Below, piece after piece: positions 29,425 through 37,388 of a stretch of DNA of 64,000 nucleotides; within the stretch, counting starts at the first letter, position 1, and every line of letters starts with the position of its first letter. The stretch lies in NCBI GenBank assembly GCA_902779535.1, contig CACZBX010000003.1, forward strand, positions 62,001 through 126,000, read 5' to 3'. Origin of the DNA: an uncultured Bacteroidales bacterium. GTDB lineage: Bacteria > Bacteroidota > Bacteroidia > Bacteroidales > Bacteroidaceae. A program made the position numbers and the translations under genes. Below the pieces are notes generated by a model. The model was given only the letters and a program-made list of their open reading frames with translations, was not told the origin of the DNA and searched no databases.

Positions 29425-30144
29425 TTATCCGATAATCTGTTTAATCTGCTCTTCCTGAGCATGTGGAAGAATCTCTCTTAGGTGTGAATAGAGCTTTTCG
29501 TACGATGTCTGGGCATCGTACTTCACATTGATCCGGTCCTCTCCGAAGAAATCTTCCGGCGTGCAGTAGCGTGCCACTCCCCATCCGTAACGTTTACCTT
29601 GCTTGTCATAGTTGTATTCGAAGGCGGCACTGACGATATAGCCGGCCATCTGAAGTCGGGTAATTGCCGTATCAAAACTTTCTTTATCCGTCTTCGCTTT
29701 CCGATGGGGAATCTTCGTTTCTTCGAGGATGAGCCTGTTGATGGGATTGCTGATCCGTGGCGTTTTCTTGGGGAGATATCCACTTAGCCTTTTTAGTTCC
29801 TTGGAGAGTAAAGAGTGATGTTCGGCCAGCACGTTCAGGATTGACTGTTCATCGGGCGTGAGCACATATCGGCTTCTGCGGTAGTTTACGAAATCAGGGA
29901 ACCAATCCATGCTGATGAAGCAGGCTTTTTTCTTGTAGAACTTCCCGTACGCACAGTCGGCTTCCAGGATGATATCAGTCTTATAATCCCATACACCCAT
30001 ATCGGACAGATCATCTTCGGGAAACCATAGTTCGGGAGGAGTCATTTCCTCAAGTGAGAAACCCGGTATGGAGTCGGCAAAGAAGGGTAGGAATCCCCAC
30101 TCCTTTATTTGCTTTTCAATATCTTCTCTTGAGTGAATAATCAT
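29425..30144 (-). CDS. AlkZ-related protein
   Basis: 239 residues resembling the AlkZ-related (YcaQ-like winged-helix) proteins of Bacteroidota: MIIHSREDIEKQIKEWGFLPFFADSIPGFSLEE, then PELWFPED and WDYKTDIILEADCAYGKFYKKKACFIS, the pattern I associate with this family. AlkZ itself is a DNA glycosylase that unhooks interstrand crosslinks, but this short relative has no demonstrated activity and its catalytic motif was not found, so a repair role is only inferred. Cytoplasmic, first gene of a two-gene unit, divergent from the symporter gene. Confidence 0.65.
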   Translation of the reverse strand: MIIHSREDIEKQIKEWGFLPFFADSIPGFSLEEMTPPELWFPEDDLSDMGVWDYKTDIILEADCAYGKFYKKKACFISMDWFPDFVNYRRSRYVLTPDEQSILNVLAEHHSLLSKELKRLSGYLPKKTPRISNPINRLILEETKIPHRKAKTDKESFDTAITRLQMAGYIVSAAFEYNYDKQGKRYGWGVARYCTPEDFFGEDRINVKYDAQTSYEKLYSHLREILPHAQEEQIKQIIG

Positions 30145-30250
30145 GGCATTGAGCTGTTTTGGACTTAAAAGTAGTGATTTTTGTCGAGATGCAGAAGCGT
30201 GAAGTCCTATTATTAACGAAAATTATTTCAGGGTGAGGCAATAATTGTCG

Positions 30251-30258
30251 TATCTTTG
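30251..30258 (+). promoter_or_regulatory. candidate -7 box of the symporter gene
   Basis: TATCTTTG matches TAnnTTTG and lies 25 bp before the ATG at 30284. No clear -33 box. Its position is also why the ATG at 30284 is preferred over the one at 30245, which is upstream of this box. Confidence 0.5.
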
Positions 30259-30283
30259 CCGAGTAAAAATAATTAGTGAACGT

Positions 30284-31480
30284 ATGAAAAGAGTAATCAT
30301 TTGGATAGCGGCTTTGATTGTTGGTGGAATATTGGGCGTATTAAAGATTGATGCCCTGAATGAGGTGATGAATTTTATCGCGACCATTTATACACGATTA
30401 TTCCAGTTATTATCTGTTCCTATCATTGTCCTGGCTGTGATAACGACGCTGGCTTCGTTTGGGACGCAGAAAAATACGGGACGAATCTTTACCCGGACAT
30501 TGACTTATACATTGCTGACTACTTTAATGGCCTCGATAGTTGGAGCAATCCTTTATTGGCTTATCGCCCCGGGGAATATGCCAGTCGAGTCGGTGATTGG
30601 CGGAAGCGAAACGATGACCGAAGCGAAGAATTTCTCGTATTACGACCATTTCTTGTCGGTCATACCTAATAATATCGTCCGCCCATTCTTGGAAGGGAAT
30701 GTGTTATCCTTACTCTTGATTGCGTTTGCGGTAGGTCTTGGGTTGTCGCGTATGCCCGAGTCAGAGCCGAAGCAGATCGTGGTGAAGGGCCTGACGGGCT
30801 TGCAGGAACTGCTCTTTATCTTAATTCGTGGACTTATCTGGACGCTTCCATTAGGTATCCTTGCCTTCTCGGCACAACTTACGACGCAGCTTACTTCCGG
30901 AGTCGCTTTCCAGTCGTTAGGAAAATACGTTGCAGTGATTCTGGGTGGTAACATCCTGCAGTTCTTTGTGGTCCTGCCGTTGTTCCTCTTGGTGAGAGGC
31001 ATTCATCCGATACGTACCCTTTCACAAATGATGCCGGCCGTTTTGATGGCCTTGTTTACGAAAAGTTCAGCGGCAACACTTCCGGTGACGATCGAGACTG
31101 CCGAGAACAGACTTGGTGTACAAAAGCATATCTCCCGTTTCGTTCTCCCAATCTGCACGACAATCAACATGAATGGTTGTGCCGCCTTTATACTTGTGAC
31201 CTCCTTGTTTGTCATGCAGCATGGCAATACGCCGATATCCTTTGCGACGATCTGCCTTTGGATTCTCATTTCCGTAATCTCGGCCATCGGCAACGCTGGT
31301 GTCCCGATGGGATGTTTCTTCCTGACACTTTCCCTCTTGTCGGGTGTCGGTGCACCAATCGAGTTGATGGGTTTGATCTTACCAATCTACGCAGTGATCG
31401 ATATGATTGAGACGGCAGAAAATGTATGGTCTGATTCCTGTGTCTGTGCAATGGTAGATAAGGACTTCAAGCGTTCTTGA
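30284..31480 (+). CDS. dicarboxylate/amino acid:cation symporter (DAACS family)
   Basis: 398 residues from the ATG at 30284, with eight or more TM helices and two re-entrant loops. The serine-rich HP1 loop (LFTKSSAATLPVTIETAE), TM7 (TINMNGCAAF, the NMDGT-like motif in a divergent form) and HP2 (AIGNAGVPMG) are recognisable from GltPh/GltP. It should import glutamate, aspartate, serine or C4-dicarboxylates with sodium or protons; the altered TM7 motif makes the substrate uncertain. Single gene with its own -7 box. Confidence 0.9.
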   Translation: MKRVIIWIAALIVGGILGVLKIDALNEVMNFIATIYTRLFQLLSVPIIVLAVITTLASFGTQKNTGRIFTRTLTYTLLTTLMASIVGAILYWLIAPGNMPVESVIGGSETMTEAKNFSYYDHFLSVIPNNIVRPFLEGNVLSLLLIAFAVGLGLSRMPESEPKQIVVKGLTGLQELLFILIRGLIWTLPLGILAFSAQLTTQLTSGVAFQSLGKYVAVILGGNILQFFVVLPLFLLVRGIHPIRTLSQMMPAVLMALFTKSSAATLPVTIETAENRLGVQKHISRFVLPICTTINMNGCAAFILVTSLFVMQHGNTPISFATICLWILISVISAIGNAGVPMGCFFLTLSLLSGVGAPIELMGLILPIYAVIDMIETAENVWSDSCVCAMVDKDFKRS

Positions 31481-31557
31481 TCCTATCGTTTTGCTTGTTT
31501 TTTCATAAAGATGCAATAAAACATCGATATTGAATTAGTATTATTCGGGGAAAAGAT

Positions 31558-31565
31558 TATCTTTG
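31558..31565 (+). promoter_or_regulatory. candidate -7 box of the DUF5020-permease operon
   Basis: TATCTTTG, 28 bp before the ATG at 31594, fits the Bacteroidota -7 consensus. The nearest upstream TTG is 25 bp away, longer than ideal. Confidence 0.5.
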
Positions 31566-31593
31566 TTGATAGTTTTATCTAACTCTCACATTT

Positions 31594-32328
31594 ATGAAAA
31601 GACAAGTAATGTTTCTGCTGCTGTTTGTGGCTGTATTGTGCCTTCGCGCACAGAATGTACAATTTCACTATGATTTAGGTCATTCACTTTATGGTGACCT
31701 AAGCAGTCGTCCGAATATTACTACCACCATTGAGATGTTTAAGGCGGACAAATGGGGTAGTACGTATTTCTTCTCTGATATAGATTATTACGGTGATGGC
31801 GCTGCAGGAGCCTATTGGGAGTTCTCTCGGGAAATCAGTATCACTCCAAACAAGCAGTGGGCATTGCATCTCGAATATAATGGTGGGGCTACATCCATCG
31901 AACATACGGCTATTGCCAGCCGTTTCCAGCATGCCCTTCTTGCTGGTGGTGCATGGAACTGGGCAAGTAAGGACTTCTCGAAGACTTTCTCTGTACAGTT
32001 GATGTATAAGCGTTATTTTAACGGAATGGGTCGTGATGGCTTTGATAGTTTCCAAACGACAGCCGTCTGGGGAATGACCTTTGCAAAAGGTGTCTGTACG
32101 TTCTCCGGATTCGCTGATTTATGGTACGATCCCGATGTCTCAGGAAAACTAATCTTCTTGAGCGAACCACAGTTCTGGGTAAACCTAAATGCACTTGATG
32201 GCATGGACGGCTTTAACTTAAGTCTGGGTACAGAGGTGGAACTTAGCAATAACTTCGTCTTTAATAAGCGTGGTCATAACGATAAGTTCTATGCTATTCC
32301 AACCTTGGCTGCAAAGTGGACGTTTTAA
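31594..32328 (+). CDS. DUF5020 family outer membrane protein
   Basis: 244 residues with a signal peptide (MKRQVMFLLLFVAVLCLRAQ) and a beta-barrel body with aromatic strand ends (YWEFSREISI, WALHLEYNGG, C-terminal LAAKWTF). It resembles DUF5020 proteins, which are related to Tsx-type nucleoside channels. The uracil/xanthine permease gene follows after 18 bp, so it probably passes nucleobases or nucleosides across the outer membrane for that permease (inference from order and fold). Confidence 0.8.
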   Translation: MKRQVMFLLLFVAVLCLRAQNVQFHYDLGHSLYGDLSSRPNITTTIEMFKADKWGSTYFFSDIDYYGDGAAGAYWEFSREISITPNKQWALHLEYNGGATSIEHTAIASRFQHALLAGGAWNWASKDFSKTFSVQLMYKRYFNGMGRDGFDSFQTTAVWGMTFAKGVCTFSGFADLWYDPDVSGKLIFLSEPQFWVNLNALDGMDGFNLSLGTEVELSNNFVFNKRGHNDKFYAIPTLAAKWTF

Positions 32329-32346
32329 CCATTAAATAGTACGGTT

Positions 32347-33567
32347 ATGGATGTACAAAATCTCACTCCTACACGTAAAACTATCGTAGGCGTACAATTC
32401 CTTTTTGTTGCCTTTGGATCGACGGTTCTCGTACCCTTACTTGTTGGGCTTGATCCTGCCACCGCCTTGTTTACGGCAGGTATCGGCACGTTTATTTTCC
32501 ATTTAGTGACTAAGGGTAAGGTGCCAATCTTCCTTGGTTCCAGTTTCGCGTTCATTGCTCCTATTATCTCTGCATCTAAGCAGTGGGGTATGCCCGGGAC
32601 GATTGCTTCGATTGCTGGTGTGGCTTTAGTTTACTTTATCATGTCGGCTTTGATAAAGTGGCAAGGCCGTCGCTTGCTCGATAGGCTATTCCCTCCGGTT
32701 GTCATAGGGCCGGTGATTATGTTGATCGGTCTTTCTCTTTCATCAGCAGCTGTTGACATGGCAAAGACCAATTGGATTCTGGCTTTTATCTCGTTAGCAA
32801 CGGCTATCGTCGTGCTCATATTTGGTAAAGGACTATTGAAATTGGTTCCCGTCGTATGTGGCATCATCGTAGGATATATCGTTGCAGTATGTATGGGTAT
32901 CGTCGACTTTTCAGCGGTATCTGCCGCTTCATGGTTTGCCCTGCCCGATTCTATTGCTCATTTCCATCTCCCTCAGTTCGCCTGGGAACCATTTGTGTAT
33001 ATGATTCCGGTGGCGATAGCTCCTGTCATCGAACACATTGGTGATGTTTATGTGGTAAGTGCTGTGGCAGGAAAGGATTTCGTTAAGGATCCGGGCCTTC
33101 ACCGTACGATGTTAGGTGATGGATTGGCTTGCTTGGCGGCTTCTTTCTTTGGAGGACCTCCTGTTACAACTTATAGTGAGGTGACCGGTGCTATGCAGAT
33201 TACACGTGTAAGTCATCCGCAAGTTATCCGGATAGCTGCAGCTACAGCCATCATCTTCTCGGTCATCGGTAAATTAAGTGCTTTGTTGCAGAGCATTCCT
33301 CAGGCTGTCCTGGGTGGAATCATGTTACTACTCTTTGGTACTATTGCCAGTGTGGGTGTTCAGAACCTGATTCAGCATAAGGTTGACCTGAATGATACGC
33401 GAAATATCATCATCGTGAGTGTGGTTTTGACGATGGGCATTGGTGGAGCTGTCCTTTCCTTTGGGACGTTCTCCATTAGTGGAATCGGTTTGTCAGCTGT
33501 GATTGGTGTCGTTCTGAATCTTTTATTGCCTCGCAAAAAAGAGGATAAGCCAGTAACTAAAGAATAA
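32347..33567 (+). CDS. uracil-xanthine permease (nucleobase:cation symporter 2)
   Basis: 406 residues, about 14 TM segments. NAT/NCS2 features are visible: VQFLFVAFGSTVLVPLLVGLDP at the start, VAIAPVIEHIGDVY (conserved E in TM8) and GGPPVTTYSEVTGAMQITRV, followed by QAVLGGIMLLLFGTIASVGVQNL. This is the UraA-like branch, a proton symporter for uracil or related bases at the inner membrane. Middle gene of DUF5020-permease-WYL. Confidence 0.92.
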   Translation: MDVQNLTPTRKTIVGVQFLFVAFGSTVLVPLLVGLDPATALFTAGIGTFIFHLVTKGKVPIFLGSSFAFIAPIISASKQWGMPGTIASIAGVALVYFIMSALIKWQGRRLLDRLFPPVVIGPVIMLIGLSLSSAAVDMAKTNWILAFISLATAIVVLIFGKGLLKLVPVVCGIIVGYIVAVCMGIVDFSAVSAASWFALPDSIAHFHLPQFAWEPFVYMIPVAIAPVIEHIGDVYVVSAVAGKDFVKDPGLHRTMLGDGLACLAASFFGGPPVTTYSEVTGAMQITRVSHPQVIRIAAATAIIFSVIGKLSALLQSIPQAVLGGIMLLLFGTIASVGVQNLIQHKVDLNDTRNIIIVSVVLTMGIGGAVLSFGTFSISGIGLSAVIGVVLNLLLPRKKEDKPVTKE

Positions 33568-33577
33568 AATAATAGGT

Positions 33578-34486
33578 ATGAAGACTCCCGCACTCTTAAA
33601 GGAATATATTTGGTTGGTGAATACCATTTATAAGGCGAAACGTATTTCGCTAAGTGAGATTAATGCGAAATGGATTCGTACCGAGATGAGTGAGGGAGTC
33701 GAAATAGCCAGAACGACGTTCAATCGGCATAAAGATGCCATCGAAGAGATGTTTGGCATTATCATTGACTGCGATAGGCGTGGGGGCTATAAGTATTATA
33801 TTGCAAATGAAGAAGTGTTGGAAGAGAACACTGTACAAAACTGGATGCTCTCCACCATTTCTGTTAATAATGTTATCAGTGAAAGCCTAAGCCTTCAGCA
33901 TCGCATCTTGTTGGAAAACATTCCTTCTGAGAAAGGTTTCTTGCAGCAGATTATCGAAGCGATGAAGAAAAACCAGCGGATTGCCATTCAATATAAGCGT
34001 TACCGTTCGCCATCAAGTAATCGTTTTAGTATTGATCCTTATTGCATCAAGCTGTTTCGTCAAAGATGGTATGTCTTGGGGCATTTCACCAATGGAAATT
34101 TTGGGACATTCTCTTTTGATCGCATAGAGAGCATCGAATTGTTGGATGAAAAGTTCAAGGTCGACAAAGGCTTTGATGCGAAAGAATTCTTTAGTGAGTG
34201 CTTTGGTATCGTTCAAGGCGTTGACGTGCCAGCAGAGCGGGTGGTCCTACGTGCTTATAATGATGAGTATTATTATGTGAGAGACTTACCATTGCATCAT
34301 TCGCAAAAAGAAATAGTACGTGGAACCGACTATACAGATTTCGAATATTATGTTCGTCCGACATCTGATTTCATTGCTCATCTTCTCTCGCGGAGCAGCC
34401 AGATTCAGGTCCTTGAGCCCGAATGGTTAGCTGATAAAGTGTATGAGATGCACTTGGATGCTATAAAACTTTACGAAAAAGAATAA
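33578..34486 (+). CDS. WYL-domain transcriptional regulator
   Basis: 302 residues. The N-terminal part (1-80) is helical with a winged-helix DNA-binding look (TTFNRHKDAIEEMFGI, DRRGGYKYYI). The WYL core (residues about 130-190) contains IAIQYKRYRSPSSNRFSIDPYCIKLFRQRWYVLGH, and a C-terminal WCX-like region follows. WYL proteins sense nucleotides or nucleic acid and are frequent regulators in defence loci. It starts 10 bp after the permease gene, so it may control that operon, the HIRAN and EVE-HD genes downstream, or both. Confidence 0.9.
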   Translation: MKTPALLKEYIWLVNTIYKAKRISLSEINAKWIRTEMSEGVEIARTTFNRHKDAIEEMFGIIIDCDRRGGYKYYIANEEVLEENTVQNWMLSTISVNNVISESLSLQHRILLENIPSEKGFLQQIIEAMKKNQRIAIQYKRYRSPSSNRFSIDPYCIKLFRQRWYVLGHFTNGNFGTFSFDRIESIELLDEKFKVDKGFDAKEFFSECFGIVQGVDVPAERVVLRAYNDEYYYVRDLPLHHSQKEIVRGTDYTDFEYYVRPTSDFIAHLLSRSSQIQVLEPEWLADKVYEMHLDAIKLYEKE

Positions 34487-34526
34487 ATTTCTTCAAATTG
34501 TACCACTATTTGGGATAACGCCTCTC

Positions 34527-34534
34527 TACTTTTG
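34527..34534 (+). promoter_or_regulatory. candidate -7 box of the HIRAN gene
   Basis: TACTTTTG matches TAnnTTTG and lies 26 bp before the ATG at 34561. No -33 partner at normal spacing. It would make the HIRAN gene a separate unit from the WYL gene. Confidence 0.45.
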
Positions 34535-34560
34535 TTTCTGTAAACTAAAAATATGAAGTT

Positions 34561-34905
34561 ATGGAAACAAGAAAGAAGTTTTTTAAGGATTGTTATTTAG
34601 CTGGTCGTAAGTATCATGAGGCTGATGAAGTGTGGAATCAATTGGAGGTCGGAACGGAACTGCAACTTGTTCGCGATTTAGATAATCGATATGATGTGAA
34701 CGCAGTAGCCTTGACTTTTAAAGCAGAGAATGGAGAAGATTACCTTATCGGTTATATACCTCAAACAGAAAATGAAGTTTTGGCTTTGTTCCTCGAAATG
34801 GGCTGGACTGATATGTTTGAGTGTCGCATCAGTAAGATTGATCCTAATGCCTTTTCTGAGCGCCAGATAAAACTGACCATAAAGGTTAAGAGAAATAAAG
34901 TATAA
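34561..34905 (+). CDS. stand-alone HIRAN-domain protein
   Basis: 114 residues that are essentially one HIRAN domain: FFKDCYLAGRKYHEADEVWNQLEVGTELQLVRDLDNRYDVNAVAL (key pattern: GT.L.LVR...N.YD.NAVAL) and YLIGYIPQTENEVLA. In eukaryotic HLTF this fold holds 3' single-stranded DNA ends; bacterial members occur alone or beside nucleases and helicases. No catalytic domain is attached. It lies 87 bp upstream of the EVE-HD gene and 75 bp downstream of the WYL gene, all on one strand. Confidence 0.88.
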   Translation: METRKKFFKDCYLAGRKYHEADEVWNQLEVGTELQLVRDLDNRYDVNAVALTFKAENGEDYLIGYIPQTENEVLALFLEMGWTDMFECRISKIDPNAFSERQIKLTIKVKRNKV

Positions 34906-34960
34906 GTGCCTTTAAATGAAAATAAATACCATTGCATTTCGATTGGGAATATAATTCTTA

Positions 34961-34968
34961 TATCTTTG
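34961..34968 (+). promoter_or_regulatory. candidate -7 box of the EVE-HD gene
   Basis: TATCTTTG, 23 bp before the ATG at 34992, matches the -7 consensus. No -33 box at the normal distance. It also argues for the ATG at 34992, because the earlier in-frame ATG at 34932 is upstream of it. Confidence 0.5.
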
Positions 34969-34991
34969 CTTTGAACTTAAAAACAAATACG

Positions 34992-36146
34992 ATGAATACA
35001 GTTATTTTGTTTTGGAACCCAGCGGTATCGAGCTATACACTGGACAGATTTAAGAATGATCTTGTGAATTTGGATGACACGTACAACTGGAGTGTTTGGG
35101 AACATGAGAAGGCGTCGTATGGTGATCGGTTTTATCTCGTTCGATGTGGGGAAGGAAAAACGGGAATATGTATGAGCGGTCGCTTTTCTTCCGATCCATA
35201 TAAAGATGAAGACTGGTCGGGCAGAGGGCGTGAGATCTATTATATGGACATGTTACCGGATTATATTGTAGATTCGGAGGTGAATCCAATCTTGTCGACA
35301 AAAGAACTTCAACAGGCTATTCCTGATTTTAACTGGGCTGGAGGCCATTCCGGTCGAATCCTTTCACCAGAACAGGCTGTAATACTGGAAAAACTCTGGG
35401 ATAAATATCTGGAGAGTCATCAGAATCTGTTTAAGTTAACTGCCATCTACCGTGCTGATAATGTGCTCAGATATCCTTCATTAGTTAATATGGGGTTTAA
35501 AAAAGAGACAAATGAGGCTCGGGAAGCTTACATTGAATTCCAAGGTGATGGATCTGTTAGCATTAAACTTATGGATGAGGATTTAGAATGTACAATGAAT
35601 GGGAAAACGCTTTCTGAGATGAAGGATGCCTTTCAGCAAAAAGTACATCATCAATTCGGGCCGGGGGATATTCACTATGAGTATGATGGCATATCACATG
35701 AGAAGAAAAACCAAGATCTCTATGAAAAAGCGCTGGAACTCTGTTTAGTGAAACATGCTGGGCAAGTCGACAAGGAGGGAAAACCATACCTTGGTCATAT
35801 TGCTCGAGTCGCTGGTGAGTTCTATGATGAGTGTGCTGTTATAGGTTTGTTGCACGATATAGTGGAAGATACGGATGTTACACCAGATGAGTTATTGCAA
35901 AAAGGCTTTACTAAGGAGATTGTAGATGCAGTTGTCGCTATTACTAGAAAGGAAGACGAGTCGTATGAAACTTACATCGAGCGAGTAGGGAAGAACGAGT
36001 TGGCAAGAAAAGTAAAGATGGCCGATCTTGAAGACAATATGAATATTCGTCGGCTGCCTCAAATTACTGAAGATGATTTGGCCAGACTGAATAACTATGT
36101 CAATGCTTGGAGACACCTCACCTCTTTGTATGAGAAGGAATGTTAA
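34992..36146 (+). CDS. EVE-like domain fused to a RelA/SpoT-type HD hydrolase
   Basis: 384 residues from the ATG at 34992. Residues 1-140 look like the EVE/PUA-type domain found in front of McrA-like HNH nucleases: ILFWNPAVSS, GDRFYLVRCGEGKTGICMSG, SSDPYKDEDWSG, then HSGRILSPEQAVILEKLWDKYL. Such domains read modified bases. Residues 150-235 are a linker domain I do not recognise. Residues 245-384 are an HD domain of the (p)ppGpp-hydrolase/MESH1 type: H255 (KHAGQ), H269 (LGHIARVA), HD 288-289 in GLLHDIVEDTD, and KMADLEDNMN with D345 and N349; no synthetase domain is present. So it may hydrolyse a nucleotide signal when the sensor binds. The fusion is unfamiliar to me. Confidence 0.75.
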   Translation: MNTVILFWNPAVSSYTLDRFKNDLVNLDDTYNWSVWEHEKASYGDRFYLVRCGEGKTGICMSGRFSSDPYKDEDWSGRGREIYYMDMLPDYIVDSEVNPILSTKELQQAIPDFNWAGGHSGRILSPEQAVILEKLWDKYLESHQNLFKLTAIYRADNVLRYPSLVNMGFKKETNEAREAYIEFQGDGSVSIKLMDEDLECTMNGKTLSEMKDAFQQKVHHQFGPGDIHYEYDGISHEKKNQDLYEKALELCLVKHAGQVDKEGKPYLGHIARVAGEFYDECAVIGLLHDIVEDTDVTPDELLQKGFTKEIVDAVVAITRKEDESYETYIERVGKNELARKVKMADLEDNMNIRRLPQITEDDLARLNNYVNAWRHLTSLYEKEC

Positions 36147-36164
36147 TACTACTTTTATAATTGA

Positions 36165-36190
36165 AGAGGCTTCCCGAAAGGAAGCCTCTT
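36165..36190. terminator. terminator between the EVE-HD and alcohol dehydrogenase genes
   Basis: AGAGGCTTCC pairs perfectly with GGAAGCCTCT around CGAAA, then a T-run on the plus strand. It ends the EVE-HD transcript; on the minus strand, where it follows the alcohol dehydrogenase stop codon, the tail is less T-rich. Confidence 0.88.
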
Positions 36191-36191
36191 T

Positions 36192-37370
36192 TTATTTCAT
36201 ACACATTCTGTAGATGTTCTCGACATCTTTTTGATTGAGTGGCTTGAAAGCGGGGAGGACTCCTCCAAATACGGCTTTCTTTGCCATGATCTCGAAGTGT
36301 GTTTCATCAATGCCCACTTCTGGGAACGTACGTTTCAGCTCCAGCTTGTTGAAGAAGAAATCGCTTAGCATTTCGATGGCTTTGTGTGCAATCTCCATTG
36401 GCTCGAGCTTTGGATCAATGCCAAACACATTCGTACCAAACTGAACATACTTCGATACATTTGATTCATCCAAACAATATTCCAACCAACGTGGTGTCAG
36501 GATAGCAAGGCCAAGCCCATGAGTAATGTCGTAGATGGCTGATAGCTCATGCTCCATCGGATGGCAACTCCAGGATAGTTGTTTGCCGGCATTGATAAAT
36601 CCATTGATAGCCCAACTTGAAGTCCACATCAGGTTTGCACGCGCTTCATAGTTGTCGGGTTCCTTCATGGCGATAGGAGCATATTTGATAACAGTCTTCA
36701 TCATTCCCTCCATAAAGCAGTCAAGCATGTATAGATCTTGATTCATATTGAAATATACCTCAATGATATGCGACATGATATCTGCTGAACCGCAAGCTGT
36801 TTGGTATGGGCTGACTGTAAACGTATTGGTTGGGTCGAGGAACGATACTTTAGGAAGGACGTTCGGATCCAGACGGCCGATCTTATCTTGTGTCTCAGGG
36901 TTGCTGACCACACCTGCTGTATCCATTTCTGAGCCTGTTGCCGACAAAGTTAGAATACTGAAGATAGGGAGAGCCTTTTCAATGGGTGCTCTTTTAGTGA
37001 GGTCGAAGAAATCCCAAGGGTCAAAATCGACGCATGCACCGGCAGCCATGAACTTTGTGGCATCGATTGTTGAACCACCTCCGACAGCTAACAGTACGTC
37101 GATATGATGTTCTTTACACATCTGCGCTCCCTTGCGTACAGAATCGATTCGCGGGTTCGGTTCTATGCCCGACAATTCGAACAGTTCAAGACCGGCGTCT
37201 TTTATCTCCTTTACAACGCGGTCGTAAAGTCCGGTTCGTTTGATTGAACCTCCACCATATGTCATCAAGACACGTGTACCAAATCTCTTCAATTCTTCTC
37301 CCAGGTGTTTCAGTTGATCGCGACCAAAATACACCTTCACGGGAATGTTGTAAACAAAATCGTTAATCAT
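36192..37370 (-). CDS. iron-containing alcohol dehydrogenase (butanol dehydrogenase type)
   Basis: 392 residues. The NAD(P)-binding half has VLMTYGGGSIKRTGLY and VLLAVGGGSTIDATKF; the metal site lies in ADIMSHIIEVYF and the family signature SCHPMEHELSAIYDITHGLGLAIL. It resembles BDH/YqhD enzymes that reduce aldehydes with NADPH. Cytoplasmic. It lies 18 bp downstream of the GH97 gene on the same strand, so the two may be cotranscribed, although a metabolic link is not obvious. Confidence 0.93.
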   Translation of the reverse strand: MINDFVYNIPVKVYFGRDQLKHLGEELKRFGTRVLMTYGGGSIKRTGLYDRVVKEIKDAGLELFELSGIEPNPRIDSVRKGAQMCKEHHIDVLLAVGGGSTIDATKFMAAGACVDFDPWDFFDLTKRAPIEKALPIFSILTLSATGSEMDTAGVVSNPETQDKIGRLDPNVLPKVSFLDPTNTFTVSPYQTACGSADIMSHIIEVYFNMNQDLYMLDCFMEGMMKTVIKYAPIAMKEPDNYEARANLMWTSSWAINGFINAGKQLSWSCHPMEHELSAIYDITHGLGLAILTPRWLEYCLDESNVSKYVQFGTNVFGIDPKLEPMEIAHKAIEMLSDFFFNKLELKRTFPEVGIDETHFEIMAKKAVFGGVLPAFKPLNQKDVENIYRMCMK

Positions 37371-37388
37371 CTTCTTTTTTATTAAATG

